From Brevibacillus choshinensis (GTDB lineage Bacteria; Bacillota; Bacilli; Brevibacillales; Brevibacillaceae): 64,000 bases of DNA. How positions within the stretch are numbered: position 1 is the stretch's first letter; each line of letters begins with the position of its first letter. Position numbers and translations under genes: made by a program. The DNA lies in the NCBI RefSeq assembly GCF_001420695.1, contig NZ_LJJB01000013.1:1030121-1094120 (forward strand), given 5' to 3'. Of this stretch, positions 41,183 to 50,137 are shown piece after piece. The notes beneath the pieces are model-generated. The model was given only the letters and a program-made list of their open reading frames with translations. It searched no databases and was not told where the DNA came from.

Positions 41183-43534
41183 ATGAGCGAAGCTGACCAA
41201 GACAGACTAAAGGAGCAACAGCGGGTAGAGCAGGTCATAGCAGAGATCAACAGACAGATCGCCAGCCTACAAGATCATGTCACAGAAGTCAGTGCTGACA
41301 TCGTGGGAATCCGCAAGCATTTTTGGGACGATGTCACCGTCAACTTTGAGGATGCTACCGAAGCGGCCGAGACTTACGCCAGCATCAAACAGCAAGCTGA
41401 GGTCCTGTCTGAACGCGAGCGCGTCCATCGACATGCGCACAATAAGCTGAGGACGCTGAATCGCCTGGTGCAATCCCCCTATTTCGGACGAATTGATTTT
41501 CGCGAAGAGACAGAAGCATCGGCGGACCCGATTTATTTGGGTATCGCTTCTCTGCTCGATGAGCGTGAGGAGCAGTTTTTAGTCTATGACTGGCGCGCCC
41601 CCATCTCCAGCCTGTATTACGATTACTCTCCAGGACCTGCCGATTACGAGACACCGAGTGGAACCGTCTCTGGTGAAATAACGTGCAAGCGCCAATATGT
41701 CATCCGGGATGGACAGCTGCTCCATCTTTTTGACACTGGCGTGACGATCGGCGATGAGCTTTTGCAGGAAGTATTGGGCAAGCAGGCTGACTCGCAAATG
41801 AAGAGCATCGTCGCCACGATCCAACGAGATCAAAACCGCATCATCCGCAATGAGTATAGCCGACTCGTCATCGTTTCGGGTGCAGCCGGAAGCGGGAAGA
41901 CCTCTGCCGCCCTGCAACGCATTGCCTATTTGCTGTACCGTTACCGGAAAACGCTGCGCGCCGAGCAAATCGTGCTGTTCTCTCCCAACTCGTTGTTTAA
42001 CAGCTACGTTTCTACTGTCCTCCCTGAGCTGGGAGAAGAAAACATGCAACAAACGACGTTCCAGGATTACGCAGAACACCGGCTCGGCTCGACTTTTCAG
42101 CTGGAACACCCGCTAGCGCAAATGGAGTACGTGCTGACCGCAATGAAGGAGCCTGGCTATGCGGAACGTCTGGAGGGCATCCGGATCAAAACATCTCCGC
42201 GTTTTATGCGAGCAATCGATGACTACGCTTCTCTCCTCAAAGAGGACGGCATCCTGTTCCGCCCGATTACTTTCCGAGACAGAGTCATCGTCAGTGCTAA
42301 GCGCATTCGCAATCATTTTTACTCTATGGAGAGCTCCATTTCCATTCCCAATCGGATGGCTCTACTCGCGAAATGGCTGCTCGGGGAACTGAAGAAACAG
42401 GAACGACTGGAATGTTCCAAGCCGTGGGTCGAAGACGAGCTGGAGCTTTTGGACAAAGACGCATTTGTGGCGGTCTATCAGGAGCTGCGCAAGAAGAATC
42501 AGTTCAGGGAAGACACCTTCAACGACTTTGATCGCGAGCAAGAGCTGCTTTCGGCAAAAATCGTAAAGAAGCACTTTCGACCTCTGCGCGAGTCGGTTCG
42601 CGAGCTGCAATTCATTGATACCACGGCTACGTATCGCCAGCTCTTTTCTGATTCAGCTCTGGCTACGACTGTCTTTTCCGTAGAGGAAAGACCTGAGCTG
42701 TGGGCCGAGATCTGTACGCAAACCGTGGAAAGATTGGATAAAAACGAGCTGACCTACGAGGACACTCCTCCATTCCTGTACTTGCAGGAAAAGCTGGAGG
42801 GCTTTCAGACCAACAACATCGTCCGGCATGTCTTCATCGATGAAGCACAGGACTACTCGCCATTCCAGTTTGCCCTCCTACAAAGGCTCTTTCCCCGTGC
42901 CAAAATGACGGTACTGGGTGACTGGAATCAGGCCATTTATGCCCACGCCTACGATAGCTCGAGCTTTGAATCTGTCGCCTCGCTCTATGAGCCTGAGCAG
43001 ACAGAGACGTTTGTCCTGACAAAAAGCTATCGTTCGACGGAGCCCATCGTCGAATTTACCCGCCAGCTAGTAAAAGACGGCGAACGAATCGAGCCATTCC
43101 GTCGTGCGGGTCGCAAGCCTAGCGTGACGATCACGCCCAATCATGAAGCACTCACTGAAAAAATAACCGCGCAAATCCAGAAGCTGCAGGCAGAAGGGCA
43201 TCAAGCCATCGCGGTCATCACCAAGACGGCCGAGGAAGCACAAGCAGCCCATGAGCGCCTGCGCGACAAGCTGGATATTCGGATGATCGGAACCCGCGCG
43301 ATTGCCTACGAGACTGGAGCCTTGATCATCCCGTCGTATTTAGCAAAAGGTGTAGAATTTGACGCGGTACTCATCTATAACGCCTCGTCGGAGCGCTATC
43401 ATCTGGAGAGCGAGCGAAAGCTGTTTTACACGGCCTGCACGCGCGCCATGCATGAATTGCATCTATACAGTGTCGGAGAAGTAAGTCCGCTCCTCACCTC
43501 TGTGTCGCGTGATAGATATGAATGGTTTCAATAA
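41183..43534 (+). CDS. helD: HelD-type RNA polymerase recycling ATPase (UvrD/Rep-like superfamily 1)
   Basis: 783 aa. An N-terminal coiled coil (about residues 1-90, EQQRVEQVIAEINRQIASLQDHV) is the HelD arm that enters the RNA polymerase secondary channel. IFREETE/YDWRAPISSLYYDY-type motifs follow. The ATPase core has Walker A SGAAGSGKTSAALQRIAYLLY, Walker B FIDEAQDYSPFQ, the motif III region LGDWNQAIYAH, motif IV LTKSYRST and the C-terminal TACTRAMHELHLY. HelD releases stalled polymerase from DNA and in some species confers rifampicin tolerance. Ribosome binding site AAAGGAG. It is monocistronic with a structured leader and a two-way terminator. Confidence 0.93.
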   Translation: MSEADQDRLKEQQRVEQVIAEINRQIASLQDHVTEVSADIVGIRKHFWDDVTVNFEDATEAAETYASIKQQAEVLSERERVHRHAHNKLRTLNRLVQSPYFGRIDFREETEASADPIYLGIASLLDEREEQFLVYDWRAPISSLYYDYSPGPADYETPSGTVSGEITCKRQYVIRDGQLLHLFDTGVTIGDELLQEVLGKQADSQMKSIVATIQRDQNRIIRNEYSRLVIVSGAAGSGKTSAALQRIAYLLYRYRKTLRAEQIVLFSPNSLFNSYVSTVLPELGEENMQQTTFQDYAEHRLGSTFQLEHPLAQMEYVLTAMKEPGYAERLEGIRIKTSPRFMRAIDDYASLLKEDGILFRPITFRDRVIVSAKRIRNHFYSMESSISIPNRMALLAKWLLGELKKQERLECSKPWVEDELELLDKDAFVAVYQELRKKNQFREDTFNDFDREQELLSAKIVKKHFRPLRESVRELQFIDTTATYRQLFSDSALATTVFSVEERPELWAEICTQTVERLDKNELTYEDTPPFLYLQEKLEGFQTNNIVRHVFIDEAQDYSPFQFALLQRLFPRAKMTVLGDWNQAIYAHAYDSSSFESVASLYEPEQTETFVLTKSYRSTEPIVEFTRQLVKDGERIEPFRRAGRKPSVTITPNHEALTEKITAQIQKLQAEGHQAIAVITKTAEEAQAAHERLRDKLDIRMIGTRAIAYETGALIIPSYLAKGVEFDAVLIYNASSERYHLESERKLFYTACTRAMHELHLYSVGEVSPLLTSVSRDRYEWFQ

Positions 43535-43547
43535 GGAATTCTATGTA

Positions 43548-43595
43548 AAAGAGACCCGGCTGACGCTTGACAAAAGCGTTCAACCAGGTCTCTTT
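43548..43595. terminator. Bidirectional terminator between helD and doxX-like gene
   Basis: AAAGAGACC/GGTCTCTTT encloses a second stem (CGCTT/AAGCG). T-rich flanks occur on the plus side (TTTTCCCTTTTTTT) and the minus side (TTTTACATAG). Confidence 0.85.
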
Positions 43596-43951
43596 TCCCT
43601 TTTTTTCAGACCCACACAGACTGCAACCGCCAGCAAAATGAGATCAAACTCGTAGCCGTTCTTTCCCGCCTGCCCCATGAAACCATGGTCCCACTTGACA
43701 GTCACAATCGCTCCCAGCATAATCACAGCCAAAGCCCACGCTGCGTAGTGAGACCATATCCCCAAAATCAAGGCAAGTCCTCCCACAATCTCCACAGCCA
43801 TCACAGGGTAAGCCAACCACGGGGGCAATCCGAGGTCACCAAACATCGCCGTGACCACCGCCATTCCTTTTTGTAGCTTGGCAATCCCGTGCACGAGAAA
43901 GATGATGCCTGTCACGATCCGCAGAGCGACAAATGCTTTTTCTCCCGCCAT
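43580..43951 (-). CDS. DoxX family membrane protein
   Basis: 123 aa with four predicted helices. The start LRIVTGIIFLVHGIAKLQKG and the later LPPWLAYPVMAVEIVGGLALILGIWSHYAAWAL match the DoxX/YphA type. The family is linked to redox stress and thiol handling, but the biochemical role is uncertain. The stop codon region overlaps the terminator hairpin. Ribosome binding site GGAGGAGGG. Confidence 0.9.
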   Translation of the reverse strand: MAGEKAFVALRIVTGIIFLVHGIAKLQKGMAVVTAMFGDLGLPPWLAYPVMAVEIVGGLALILGIWSHYAAWALAVIMLGAIVTVKWDHGFMGQAGKNGYEFDLILLAVAVCVGLKKREKRPG

Positions 43952-44033
43952 CTTGTCTCCCTCCTCCCCACTACCTTATGCGAGGAGAAGGACAATCAGT
44001 CGAGACAAGTTCAAAAATGGCTCCTCTTTCTCT

Positions 44034-45269
44034 TTACATAGAAGATGACTTTGACGCAACATTCCCGTGCTGTCTTCTCGCATGCAGCTGTCGGCCCATC
44101 CAATAAAACACCAGACTGACGAGAGCACATCCTCCCATGATGAGGAACATCGCTGGCCCTCCATAAGCAGACAAAATCATTCCACCCGCCCAAGGTCCGA
44201 GGAAGCTCCCCAGCTCGCTGACGCTCTGCGCCCCGTAGTAAGTCCCCCGCATAGTAGCTGGACTGATTTGATCGATCTGAGCGTATTCGGCGGGTACGAT
44301 CAAGATCTCACCCAAGGTAAATACGATCATGGCGGTCACCATCCAGACCCAACTTACCGAGAAAGCAAATCCAACTTCCCCCACAGCCATCAGCACAGCT
44401 CCACCCGCTATTCGGGAAAACAAGGAATACCTTTCGACTAATCGGGTCAATGGAATTTGAAAGAGCAATACGGTAAATCCATTGGCGCTCATCATCACAC
44501 CAAATAGTGCTACCCCTTCGGCCACATGTTCCTGCAAGTACTGGGACAGCGTGACAGACATTTGTCCGTGCACGGTGACCAGCAAAATCCCACCCAAGAC
44601 AAAGGATAACAACGCCGTATCCCGACTGAGGACCTTCCACATTTGCCCCAGACCAGGCTTTTCTTCTACCGCTTCTCCCTGACCATCGCCCACTGCATAA
44701 CGCTTGCAAGCTACCGCGAGCACAATAGCAAATAGGACATAGGAGATAGCTGTCATCAAAAACGCTGTACCACTCCCGGCAATACCGAGAAATGCTCCGA
44801 GCATCGGACCGATTGCGACTCCGAGATTGTTGGCCAAATACCGATTGGAAAAGACACGAAACCGTTTGTCCTCCGGTGTCAGATCTCCCATCATCGCCTT
44901 GGAGACGGTGCCATAAAACGATCCCGCCAAACCTTTGACGAGACTGACCACTAACAGAGCTACTGGATGACTGACCGTGATAAAGGTAGCAAACGCAGCA
45001 GCCATGACCAGCATGGACAGGATCATGAGCTTGCGCCTGCCAAACAGATCGGACAAGATCCCTCCGAGAAAACCACCAACCGTGCCCGCCAGTGGCCCAG
45101 CCCCAATAATGACCCCGATGTAAGCAGGCCCGAGCGTCGTTGTCTCACTTAAATAGATGGCCAAAAACGGCATGCTCATCGCTTGCGTGAGCATCACAAA
45201 TACTGTGCCCGCCATCAACAGATGGACAACGGGATGATAAGCCTGCCAATATTGCCGCAACTGATTCAT
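44034..45269 (-). CDS. MFS transporter, probable drug efflux
   Basis: 411 aa with twelve predicted helices. GAGPLAGTVGGFLGGILSDLFGRRKLMILSMLVMAAAFATF holds the MFS motif A, and FSNRYLANNLGVAIGPMLGAFLGIAGSGTAFLMTA resembles the antiporter motif C region. It resembles the YttB/MDR-type drug efflux group. Its ATG overlaps the stop of the regulator gene by 4 bp (ATGA), so the two are translationally coupled and the regulator probably controls this pump. The substrate is unknown. Confidence 0.9.
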   Translation of the reverse strand: MNQLRQYWQAYHPVVHLLMAGTVFVMLTQAMSMPFLAIYLSETTTLGPAYIGVIIGAGPLAGTVGGFLGGILSDLFGRRKLMILSMLVMAAAFATFITVSHPVALLVVSLVKGLAGSFYGTVSKAMMGDLTPEDKRFRVFSNRYLANNLGVAIGPMLGAFLGIAGSGTAFLMTAISYVLFAIVLAVACKRYAVGDGQGEAVEEKPGLGQMWKVLSRDTALLSFVLGGILLVTVHGQMSVTLSQYLQEHVAEGVALFGVMMSANGFTVLLFQIPLTRLVERYSLFSRIAGGAVLMAVGEVGFAFSVSWVWMVTAMIVFTLGEILIVPAEYAQIDQISPATMRGTYYGAQSVSELGSFLGPWAGGMILSAYGGPAMFLIMGGCALVSLVFYWMGRQLHARRQHGNVASKSSSM

Positions 45270-46195
45270 TCTGCTCGTTCCCCACTTTCCAAAAAGGAAC
45301 GCAGCAAGACAGGCAGCCTATCAACAAATGACTCGCGCAAGCTATAGTAAGAAATCGTCGTTGTCCCTACATAATGAGCCCGGATCAATCCAGCTCGCCG
45401 TAGTGCCGTGACATGGTGGTGCACTGTACTTTTCGCCAGACCTACATGTTGTTGCAGCTCACTCAGGGTACACGTCTTTTTCGCCAGAAGCCGCAGGAGC
45501 AAGAGACGTTTTTCGTCCGCGAGACATTGTGTCAAGGGCAGCAGCTCGAGCAGAGGTTCGGAATGTTCCCGAGCAGCATCGCCAACGGGATAAAGACAAG
45601 TAGCCATTCCCCGATAGAAGTCGAGAACGGAGGTCGGGGCGCAATGGTATTGGGGAATGAGCACGACCTGCTGCAAATCTGCCATCGGCTCGATCCAGAT
45701 CCCGTTTGTCGCTTGATCAACCAGCTCCATTGCAGGTGTATGCCCGATTTGTGCCGCCAGCTGTCGCGCACTCTGCTCGAGACGTTTCATGATTTGAGGC
45801 TCCAGCTTGGAAAAATAATGCTCATTCCAACGCGTCAACAGGGACAGACTGTGGTCGCGGATTTCTCCCAGATTCAGCGGGATGGTATCGACCCACGGAG
45901 CCAATCGCTCGTAGATCTCACCCGCTGGAATCTCCTCCAGCCAGACGAGGAAATCTTCGACCGTCTGTTTCTTCGGTGACTGCGCAACGAGTAAAACCAG
46001 GCGATGCAGTACCTCCCAGCGCTGATCTTCCAGCTCGCGAGCGAATGCATCTGGCAGCATCCGCGTCGTTTCTTTCTTCCACTCACTTCCGAGCTGGAAG
46101 TGTTTTCTCTCCTTCTCATGAATGTACGCATACAAACTCATAATGCATTCATAAGCGGCAGAGCATTCGATTTTCATTGAATAATAGTTTTTCAT
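45266..46195 (-). CDS. ArsR-like winged-helix regulator with N-terminal extension
   Basis: 309 aa, much longer than a typical ArsR protein. The DNA-binding domain is at the C-terminus (DEKRLLLLRLLAKKTCTLSELQQHVGLAKSTVHHHVTALRRAGLIRAHYVGTTTISYYSL). The first 220 residues form an alpha-helical region I do not recognise in detail, resembling the DUF5937-type N-terminus found in other ArsR-like proteins, which could bind an effector. It is coupled to the MFS gene by a 4-bp overlap. A start seven codons later is also possible. Confidence 0.85.
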   Translation of the reverse strand: MKNYYSMKIECSAAYECIMSLYAYIHEKERKHFQLGSEWKKETTRMLPDAFARELEDQRWEVLHRLVLLVAQSPKKQTVEDFLVWLEEIPAGEIYERLAPWVDTIPLNLGEIRDHSLSLLTRWNEHYFSKLEPQIMKRLEQSARQLAAQIGHTPAMELVDQATNGIWIEPMADLQQVVLIPQYHCAPTSVLDFYRGMATCLYPVGDAAREHSEPLLELLPLTQCLADEKRLLLLRLLAKKTCTLSELQQHVGLAKSTVHHHVTALRRAGLIRAHYVGTTTISYYSLRESFVDRLPVLLRSFLESGERAE

Positions 46196-46271
46196 TCGAT
46201 CACCATCGAACCTTTTTGTTTTATCCTACCATGCCCTACTCATTGCGTATAGAGCCAGCATCTGTTTTTTT

Positions 46272-46319
46272 GTATAAAAAATAATAAAGCCAGCCCAACA
46301 TGAATGGTGTCAGACTGGC
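46272..46319 (-). terminator. Terminator of the LysR gene
   Basis: On the minus strand GCCAG...CTGGC (imperfect longer stem) is followed by TTTATTATTTTTTATAC. Confidence 0.7.
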
Positions 46320-46337
46320 AAAGCTACGCTTCCTCTA

Positions 46338-47204
46338 TCAATGCAGCAGTTCAATAAAATCTTGCAAGGAATGGGACATCCACTTCTTCGGACGCATGAT
46401 CATTTGCAAGTCCAATCGGATGTCAGGATGACTAAAGGGAAGGGCGGTCAATTCCCCTCGCTGAATTTCTTCGTCGGCAGCCATACGCGGCAGCAAAGCG
46501 ATCCCGGAGCCTGTCATCAAGCAGCGTTTGATCGCTTCTGGATTCCCTAATTCCAAGCCTACGCGATAGGGAATTCTTTGCTCTTGCAGAACCCGCTCCA
46601 GCATGATCCGATAGTTGCAGCTTGCTTCCGTCATGATCCATTCCACGTCGCATAGCTGGTCGAGTGTAATCGTACCCATCGAGGACAACGGATGAGTGGG
46701 GCTCGCTAGTAGCTCCAGTGGCTCTTCCCTGATTTTTACCCACTCCAGGGCAAGATCAGAAGGCTTGCTCTCCAGCAAAAGCCCTATATCATAATCGCCT
46801 TCCTTGACCTTCTCGACGATGGCAGTTTCCCGATCTGGCTGAAGCCGGATGGTCAGCGTCGGATACTTTTGGCGAAGATGTTGAATCAGGGCCGGAAGAT
46901 AGTAGGAAGCCAAGGAATCAATCGTCCCGATCGTTAAGGTCCCCCCTCCCTGGAGGGTCAGCGTCTCCTTCGACTGCTGATACAAATTGAGCATCTGTAC
47001 CGCGATTTTCAGCAGCTCTTCCCCTGCGGAAGTGAGGCGCAGACTTTTCCCGTAACGTTCGAACAATTTGACACCGTAGGACTGTTCCAGCTTCTGTATT
47101 TGCATCGTCACACTGGACTGCGCGTAGCCCAGCTCTCCAGCGGCTTTTGTAAAGCTCTGATGGAAGGCAACCTCTCGAAATGTTTGAAAATAAGTGAGAT
47201 CCAT
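46338..47204 (-). CDS. LysR family transcriptional regulator
   Basis: 288 aa. The helix-turn-helix is FREVAFHQSFTKAAGELGYAQSSVTMQIQKLEQSYGVKLFERYGKSLRLT. The effector domain contains GGTLTIGTIDSLASYYLPALIQHLRQKYP. It resembles CysL/GltC-like members. It is divergent from the dihydrodipicolinate-synthase-like gene, with a 112-bp shared region, the classical layout for a LysR activator and its target. Confidence 0.93.
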   Translation of the reverse strand: MDLTYFQTFREVAFHQSFTKAAGELGYAQSSVTMQIQKLEQSYGVKLFERYGKSLRLTSAGEELLKIAVQMLNLYQQSKETLTLQGGGTLTIGTIDSLASYYLPALIQHLRQKYPTLTIRLQPDRETAIVEKVKEGDYDIGLLLESKPSDLALEWVKIREEPLELLASPTHPLSSMGTITLDQLCDVEWIMTEASCNYRIMLERVLQEQRIPYRVGLELGNPEAIKRCLMTGSGIALLPRMAADEEIQRGELTALPFSHPDIRLDLQMIMRPKKWMSHSLQDFIELLH

Positions 47205-47235
47205 ATCGTCACCACTTCAAAATTATTGATATTAC

Positions 47236-47255
47236 TTATCACTTATTATAGATAA
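47236..47255. promoter_or_regulatory. LysR-type operator candidate
   Basis: TTATC-N10-GATAA lies in the intergenic region between lysR and the dapA-like gene; it also contains a T-N11-A core. It sits about 30 bp from the lysR start and 60 bp from the dapA-like start. Confidence 0.45.
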
Positions 47256-47316
47256 CACTGATATCGAACGCCATGGTAAAGTACTAACAACGAGAATAAC
47301 GGGGAGGAACACCACA

Positions 47317-48207
47317 TTGTTACAAGAACGCGATTTGCATGGAATCTACGCGCCAGTCATTACACCTTTTTTACCAAATGAAGAGCTGGATCTGGACTCA
47401 TACCGGAAGCATGTGCAGGAGCTCTTAAACCATAACATTCACGGCCTGATCGTCAACGGGACTACAGGCGAATCTCCGACCGTATCCTGGGAAGAAGTCA
47501 CTCAGCTCGTCCAAGTAACGAAAGAGGTGCTCAACGAGAGTGGCAAACAGCTTCCACTCGTCGTAGGTACAGGTACCAATAGCACCGCATCAACCGTAAA
47601 GCGGACGGAACTGGCAGGAGAACTGGGAGCGGATGCCGTTCTCGTCGTCACGCCATACTACAATCGCCCACCGCAAGCAGGTGTCATCGAACATTATCGC
47701 CGGGCAGCTCAAGTGGGTGTCCCCGTCATCGCTTATGAAATCCCTCATCGCACAGGGCTTCGCTTGGCTGCAGATACCATCAAAGCCGTCTTGGACCTGG
47801 ATGGCGTGATCGGAATAAAAGACAGCACAGGTAGTCTCGATCTCCTGAGTGAACTTACCAAAGGAGATACGAAACCGGTCCTGTGCGGCGATGACATCCT
47901 ATTTCTTTCCATGTTACAGCACGGAGCAACGGGAGGCATTTTGGCCTCTTCCATGATCCAGACTGAGGTTTTTGTCCAGGTGTATGAGCTTGCCAAACAA
48001 GGCGAGTTTGATCAGGCACAAAAAACCTTCGATTCTCTTGTTCCTATGATTCAAAAACTGTTTCAAGAGTCGAACCCTGCACCAATCAAGTGGATTTTGA
48101 CGCAGCAAGGCATCCTTTCCTCCGATACACTGCGTCTGCCGATGAGCCCGATCAGCCAAGGCCTGCAACAGGAATTGAAAGAGCTGTTCCCAGCCTTTGC
48201 ACGATAA
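47317..48207 (+). CDS. dapA: Dihydrodipicolinate synthase / N-acetylneuraminate lyase family protein
   Basis: 296 aa, a (beta/alpha)8 Schiff-base aldolase. Active-site motifs are NGTTGESPTVSWEE, the catalytic Tyr in VVTPYYNRPPQAGVIEHYR and the Schiff-base Lys in GVIGIKDSTGSLD. The length suits DapA, which condenses pyruvate with aspartate semialdehyde in lysine and dipicolinate synthesis. However, control by a divergent LysR and the absence of other lysine genes leave a related aldolase possible. The start is TTG 47317 after GGGGAGG. The symbol is a best guess. Confidence 0.88.
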   Translation: MLQERDLHGIYAPVITPFLPNEELDLDSYRKHVQELLNHNIHGLIVNGTTGESPTVSWEEVTQLVQVTKEVLNESGKQLPLVVGTGTNSTASTVKRTELAGELGADAVLVVTPYYNRPPQAGVIEHYRRAAQVGVPVIAYEIPHRTGLRLAADTIKAVLDLDGVIGIKDSTGSLDLLSELTKGDTKPVLCGDDILFLSMLQHGATGGILASSMIQTEVFVQVYELAKQGEFDQAQKTFDSLVPMIQKLFQESNPAPIKWILTQQGILSSDTLRLPMSPISQGLQQELKELFPAFAR

Positions 48208-48229
48208 ACGTCACATCTTCGCAACTTCA

Positions 48230-48270
48230 GCGGGACTCCCTATACAAATGGGGGGTCCCACGCTTTTTTA
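48230..48270. terminator. Terminator between dapA-like and YfhP-like genes
   Basis: GCGGGACTCCC pairs imperfectly with GGGGGGTCCCACGC, followed by TTTTTTA on the plus strand. The 3' end of the opposing YfhP-like reading frame runs into it. Confidence 0.65.
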
Positions 48271-49202
48271 CGCCATCCCAACCGATGATGAACGACATTC
48301 AGCTCCCTGTCCAACCGAACGTCCACACCGAAGGGCAGCTTGCGGTTGTACCAGAATCGGACGTCGCTCCACACCACTTCATAGCCATCATGACATTCTT
48401 TCCAGGTGACGTGGATTCGCTGGGCAAAGCCGAGAAACGCACGAACACCGTCGACTCCGACCGTTGCCTGAATGATGTCATCCTGCCGCTGCTTTGGATA
48501 TACCTCTTGCAAAATCACATGCGCGTACTCAATCTTTCCCGTGTAAAACTGCTCTGCAGTCTCCACGACAAACCTCCAATGAAACGGGTGAAAACTGGGG
48601 ATGACATGGCATACGCCTTTCGTTTCGAGTGCGGCTGCTACCCGCTTGACCAAGTGCCCATGCTGCCAAGCGCGCACCCCAATGTAGAGTAAGGTAATCC
48701 CGTACGCCGCTGGAAAGAGAAGTACAGCCTCTCCTCCAAATGCCAACCACCAGACGGCTGATACCGAATGCAGTGCGAATAGAAACGGCTCAAAGATCGC
48801 CAATACATCCATGTGGACCCAACGTCGGTTCAGCGGGCGAATGCACTGAACACCATAGGCATTGAGCATATCGAGAAAGACGTGGAAGACGACGGCGATC
48901 CACGTCCAGAAATAGAGGAGTCCGAGCTGGCCCATCACATCGAATCCCCATGCCAACGGGAGACTGATGACAAGCGGCCAAAGAAATAAGGCGGGAATGG
49001 AATGAGTTATACCCCGATGAAAACGGATGTAAGAGGTAATACCTCGCAATCTGGCTACTGTATCAAAATCGGGTGCATGTGATCCTACGACTGTGGCAAT
49101 CATCAGCGCCTGACTTACCGCTGGGTCGTTCCCTACTAGCCCAGTCGCGTGTGCCAATCCAGCCAACGTAACGCCCAGCAAGAGATGGCTCCCTGTGTCC
49201 AT
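48240..49202 (-). CDS. YfhP-like membrane-bound metal-dependent hydrolase (DUF457/YdjM type)
   Basis: 320 aa. The N-terminal half has about four helices and the metal-binding pattern of the family: MDTGSHLLLGVTLAGLAH, SHAPDFDTV, HRGITHSIPALFLWPL and FHVFLDMLNAYG. These His and Asp residues line an intramembrane site. The C-terminal 130 residues are soluble. It closely resembles Bacillus YfhP. Its start (TAATG) overlaps the stop of the acyltransferase upstream, so it is co-translated with it. The role is unknown; a lipid or phosphate substrate is inferred from the operon. Confidence 0.88.
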   Translation of the reverse strand: MDTGSHLLLGVTLAGLAHATGLVGNDPAVSQALMIATVVGSHAPDFDTVARLRGITSYIRFHRGITHSIPALFLWPLVISLPLAWGFDVMGQLGLLYFWTWIAVVFHVFLDMLNAYGVQCIRPLNRRWVHMDVLAIFEPFLFALHSVSAVWWLAFGGEAVLLFPAAYGITLLYIGVRAWQHGHLVKRVAAALETKGVCHVIPSFHPFHWRFVVETAEQFYTGKIEYAHVILQEVYPKQRQDDIIQATVGVDGVRAFLGFAQRIHVTWKECHDGYEVVWSDVRFWYNRKLPFGVDVRLDRELNVVHHRLGWRKKAWDPPFV

Positions 49203-50110
49203 TATGATACCTCCTCCGGATTGTGCTCTTCGGTCGTCCATCGTTCATCGACATTAAACCAGTACAGCCATTCTTCAGGTACCTTTCTCACTGTCTCCTC
49301 CAGAAACGAATAGAGCTGTTCCATCGCTTCTGCTGCTTGGTCCTTTCGATACTGCTCATGTAGCAGGAGGGGGGCTGAGAAAACGAGTTGATGAGTAAAA
49401 CCCCGCAATCGACGGCAGTAAAACGGAATGACAGGAACCTTTCCGTCCAGTGCTAGCGCCGCCGCTCCTCGTGGCAAGGGTGTCTTCCTCCCAAACATGT
49501 GTCCCGTCGGAAAAGCTGGCCGCGAGAAGTCTCCCAGCAAAAAGACGACACCATTTTGGGCCAATTGCCGACGAAGCTGCTTCAACAACTGCAGGGGTGG
49601 TGTCTCATCATAGTCCACACCCTCACACCCAAGCTCCCGCAAAATTAGATACAGCGGTCTCAGTTCTTCACTTTGAGCCGTTACTACTGCCAGACAAGGA
49701 TAGCGTTGGCTAAGATACCAGTACGCAAAAAAGAAGTTCCCCACATGAGGGGCATAAATAATCGCTCCCTTGCCTAGCTGCAAAGCTGACTGTAGGTGTT
49801 CCTCCCCTGTTGGGCAAAAATGCTTATGTCCCCACTTGGGCAAATGTCTACTCACAAACAGCAATTCGTAGAGCGTTAGGCATACCTGATAAAAGTACTG
49901 TCTGTGCAAGCGCTGCACAGGAGCTTGTGTTCCTAGAATGGCGCTCATATTTGCCTTGACCCGATGACGGATGGAACCACCAAATCGGGCAAACAAATGA
50001 GCAACCAGCGAAAAGAGTGTTAGCAAAAAAGGGCGCGGAATCCATACGAGAATCCTACCTAGCAAGCGAACTCGCTCTGGACGTGTCAGCCACCCAATCC
50101 AGCGGTACAT
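49202..50110 (-). CDS. LpxL/HtrB-like lysophospholipid acyltransferase family protein
   Basis: 302 aa. The protein looks like a Kdo2-lipid A acyltransferase family member: RHRVKANMSAILG, a YFYQVCLTLYELL stretch, the catalytic HVGNFFFAYWYL (HxxxxD/E-like, here H followed by GN), VVTAQSEELRPLYLILRELG, and FLLGDFSRPAFPTGHMFGRKTPLPRGAAALALDGKVPVIPFYCRR. The organism is Gram-positive by all other signs, so lipid A is not the substrate. The neighbour upstream resembles OlsB, which suggests O-acylation of an acyl-amino-acid lipid. It starts 28 nt after that gene. Activity is inferred. Confidence 0.85.
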   Translation of the reverse strand: MYRWIGWLTRPERVRLLGRILVWIPRPFLLTLFSLVAHLFARFGGSIRHRVKANMSAILGTQAPVQRLHRQYFYQVCLTLYELLFVSRHLPKWGHKHFCPTGEEHLQSALQLGKGAIIYAPHVGNFFFAYWYLSQRYPCLAVVTAQSEELRPLYLILRELGCEGVDYDETPPLQLLKQLRRQLAQNGVVFLLGDFSRPAFPTGHMFGRKTPLPRGAAALALDGKVPVIPFYCRRLRGFTHQLVFSAPLLLHEQYRKDQAAEAMEQLYSFLEETVRKVPEEWLYWFNVDERWTTEEHNPEEVS

Positions 50111-50137
50111 GGCGACCCACCCTCTCTTTTCGTTTGT

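Noticed and set aside
47317-48207. N-acetylneuraminate lyase (nanA) call
   Set aside because: The active-site wording fits DapA better and no sialic acid genes are near.
49202-50110. Lipid A biosynthesis
   Set aside because: No other lipid A gene is present and the organism is otherwise Gram-positive.
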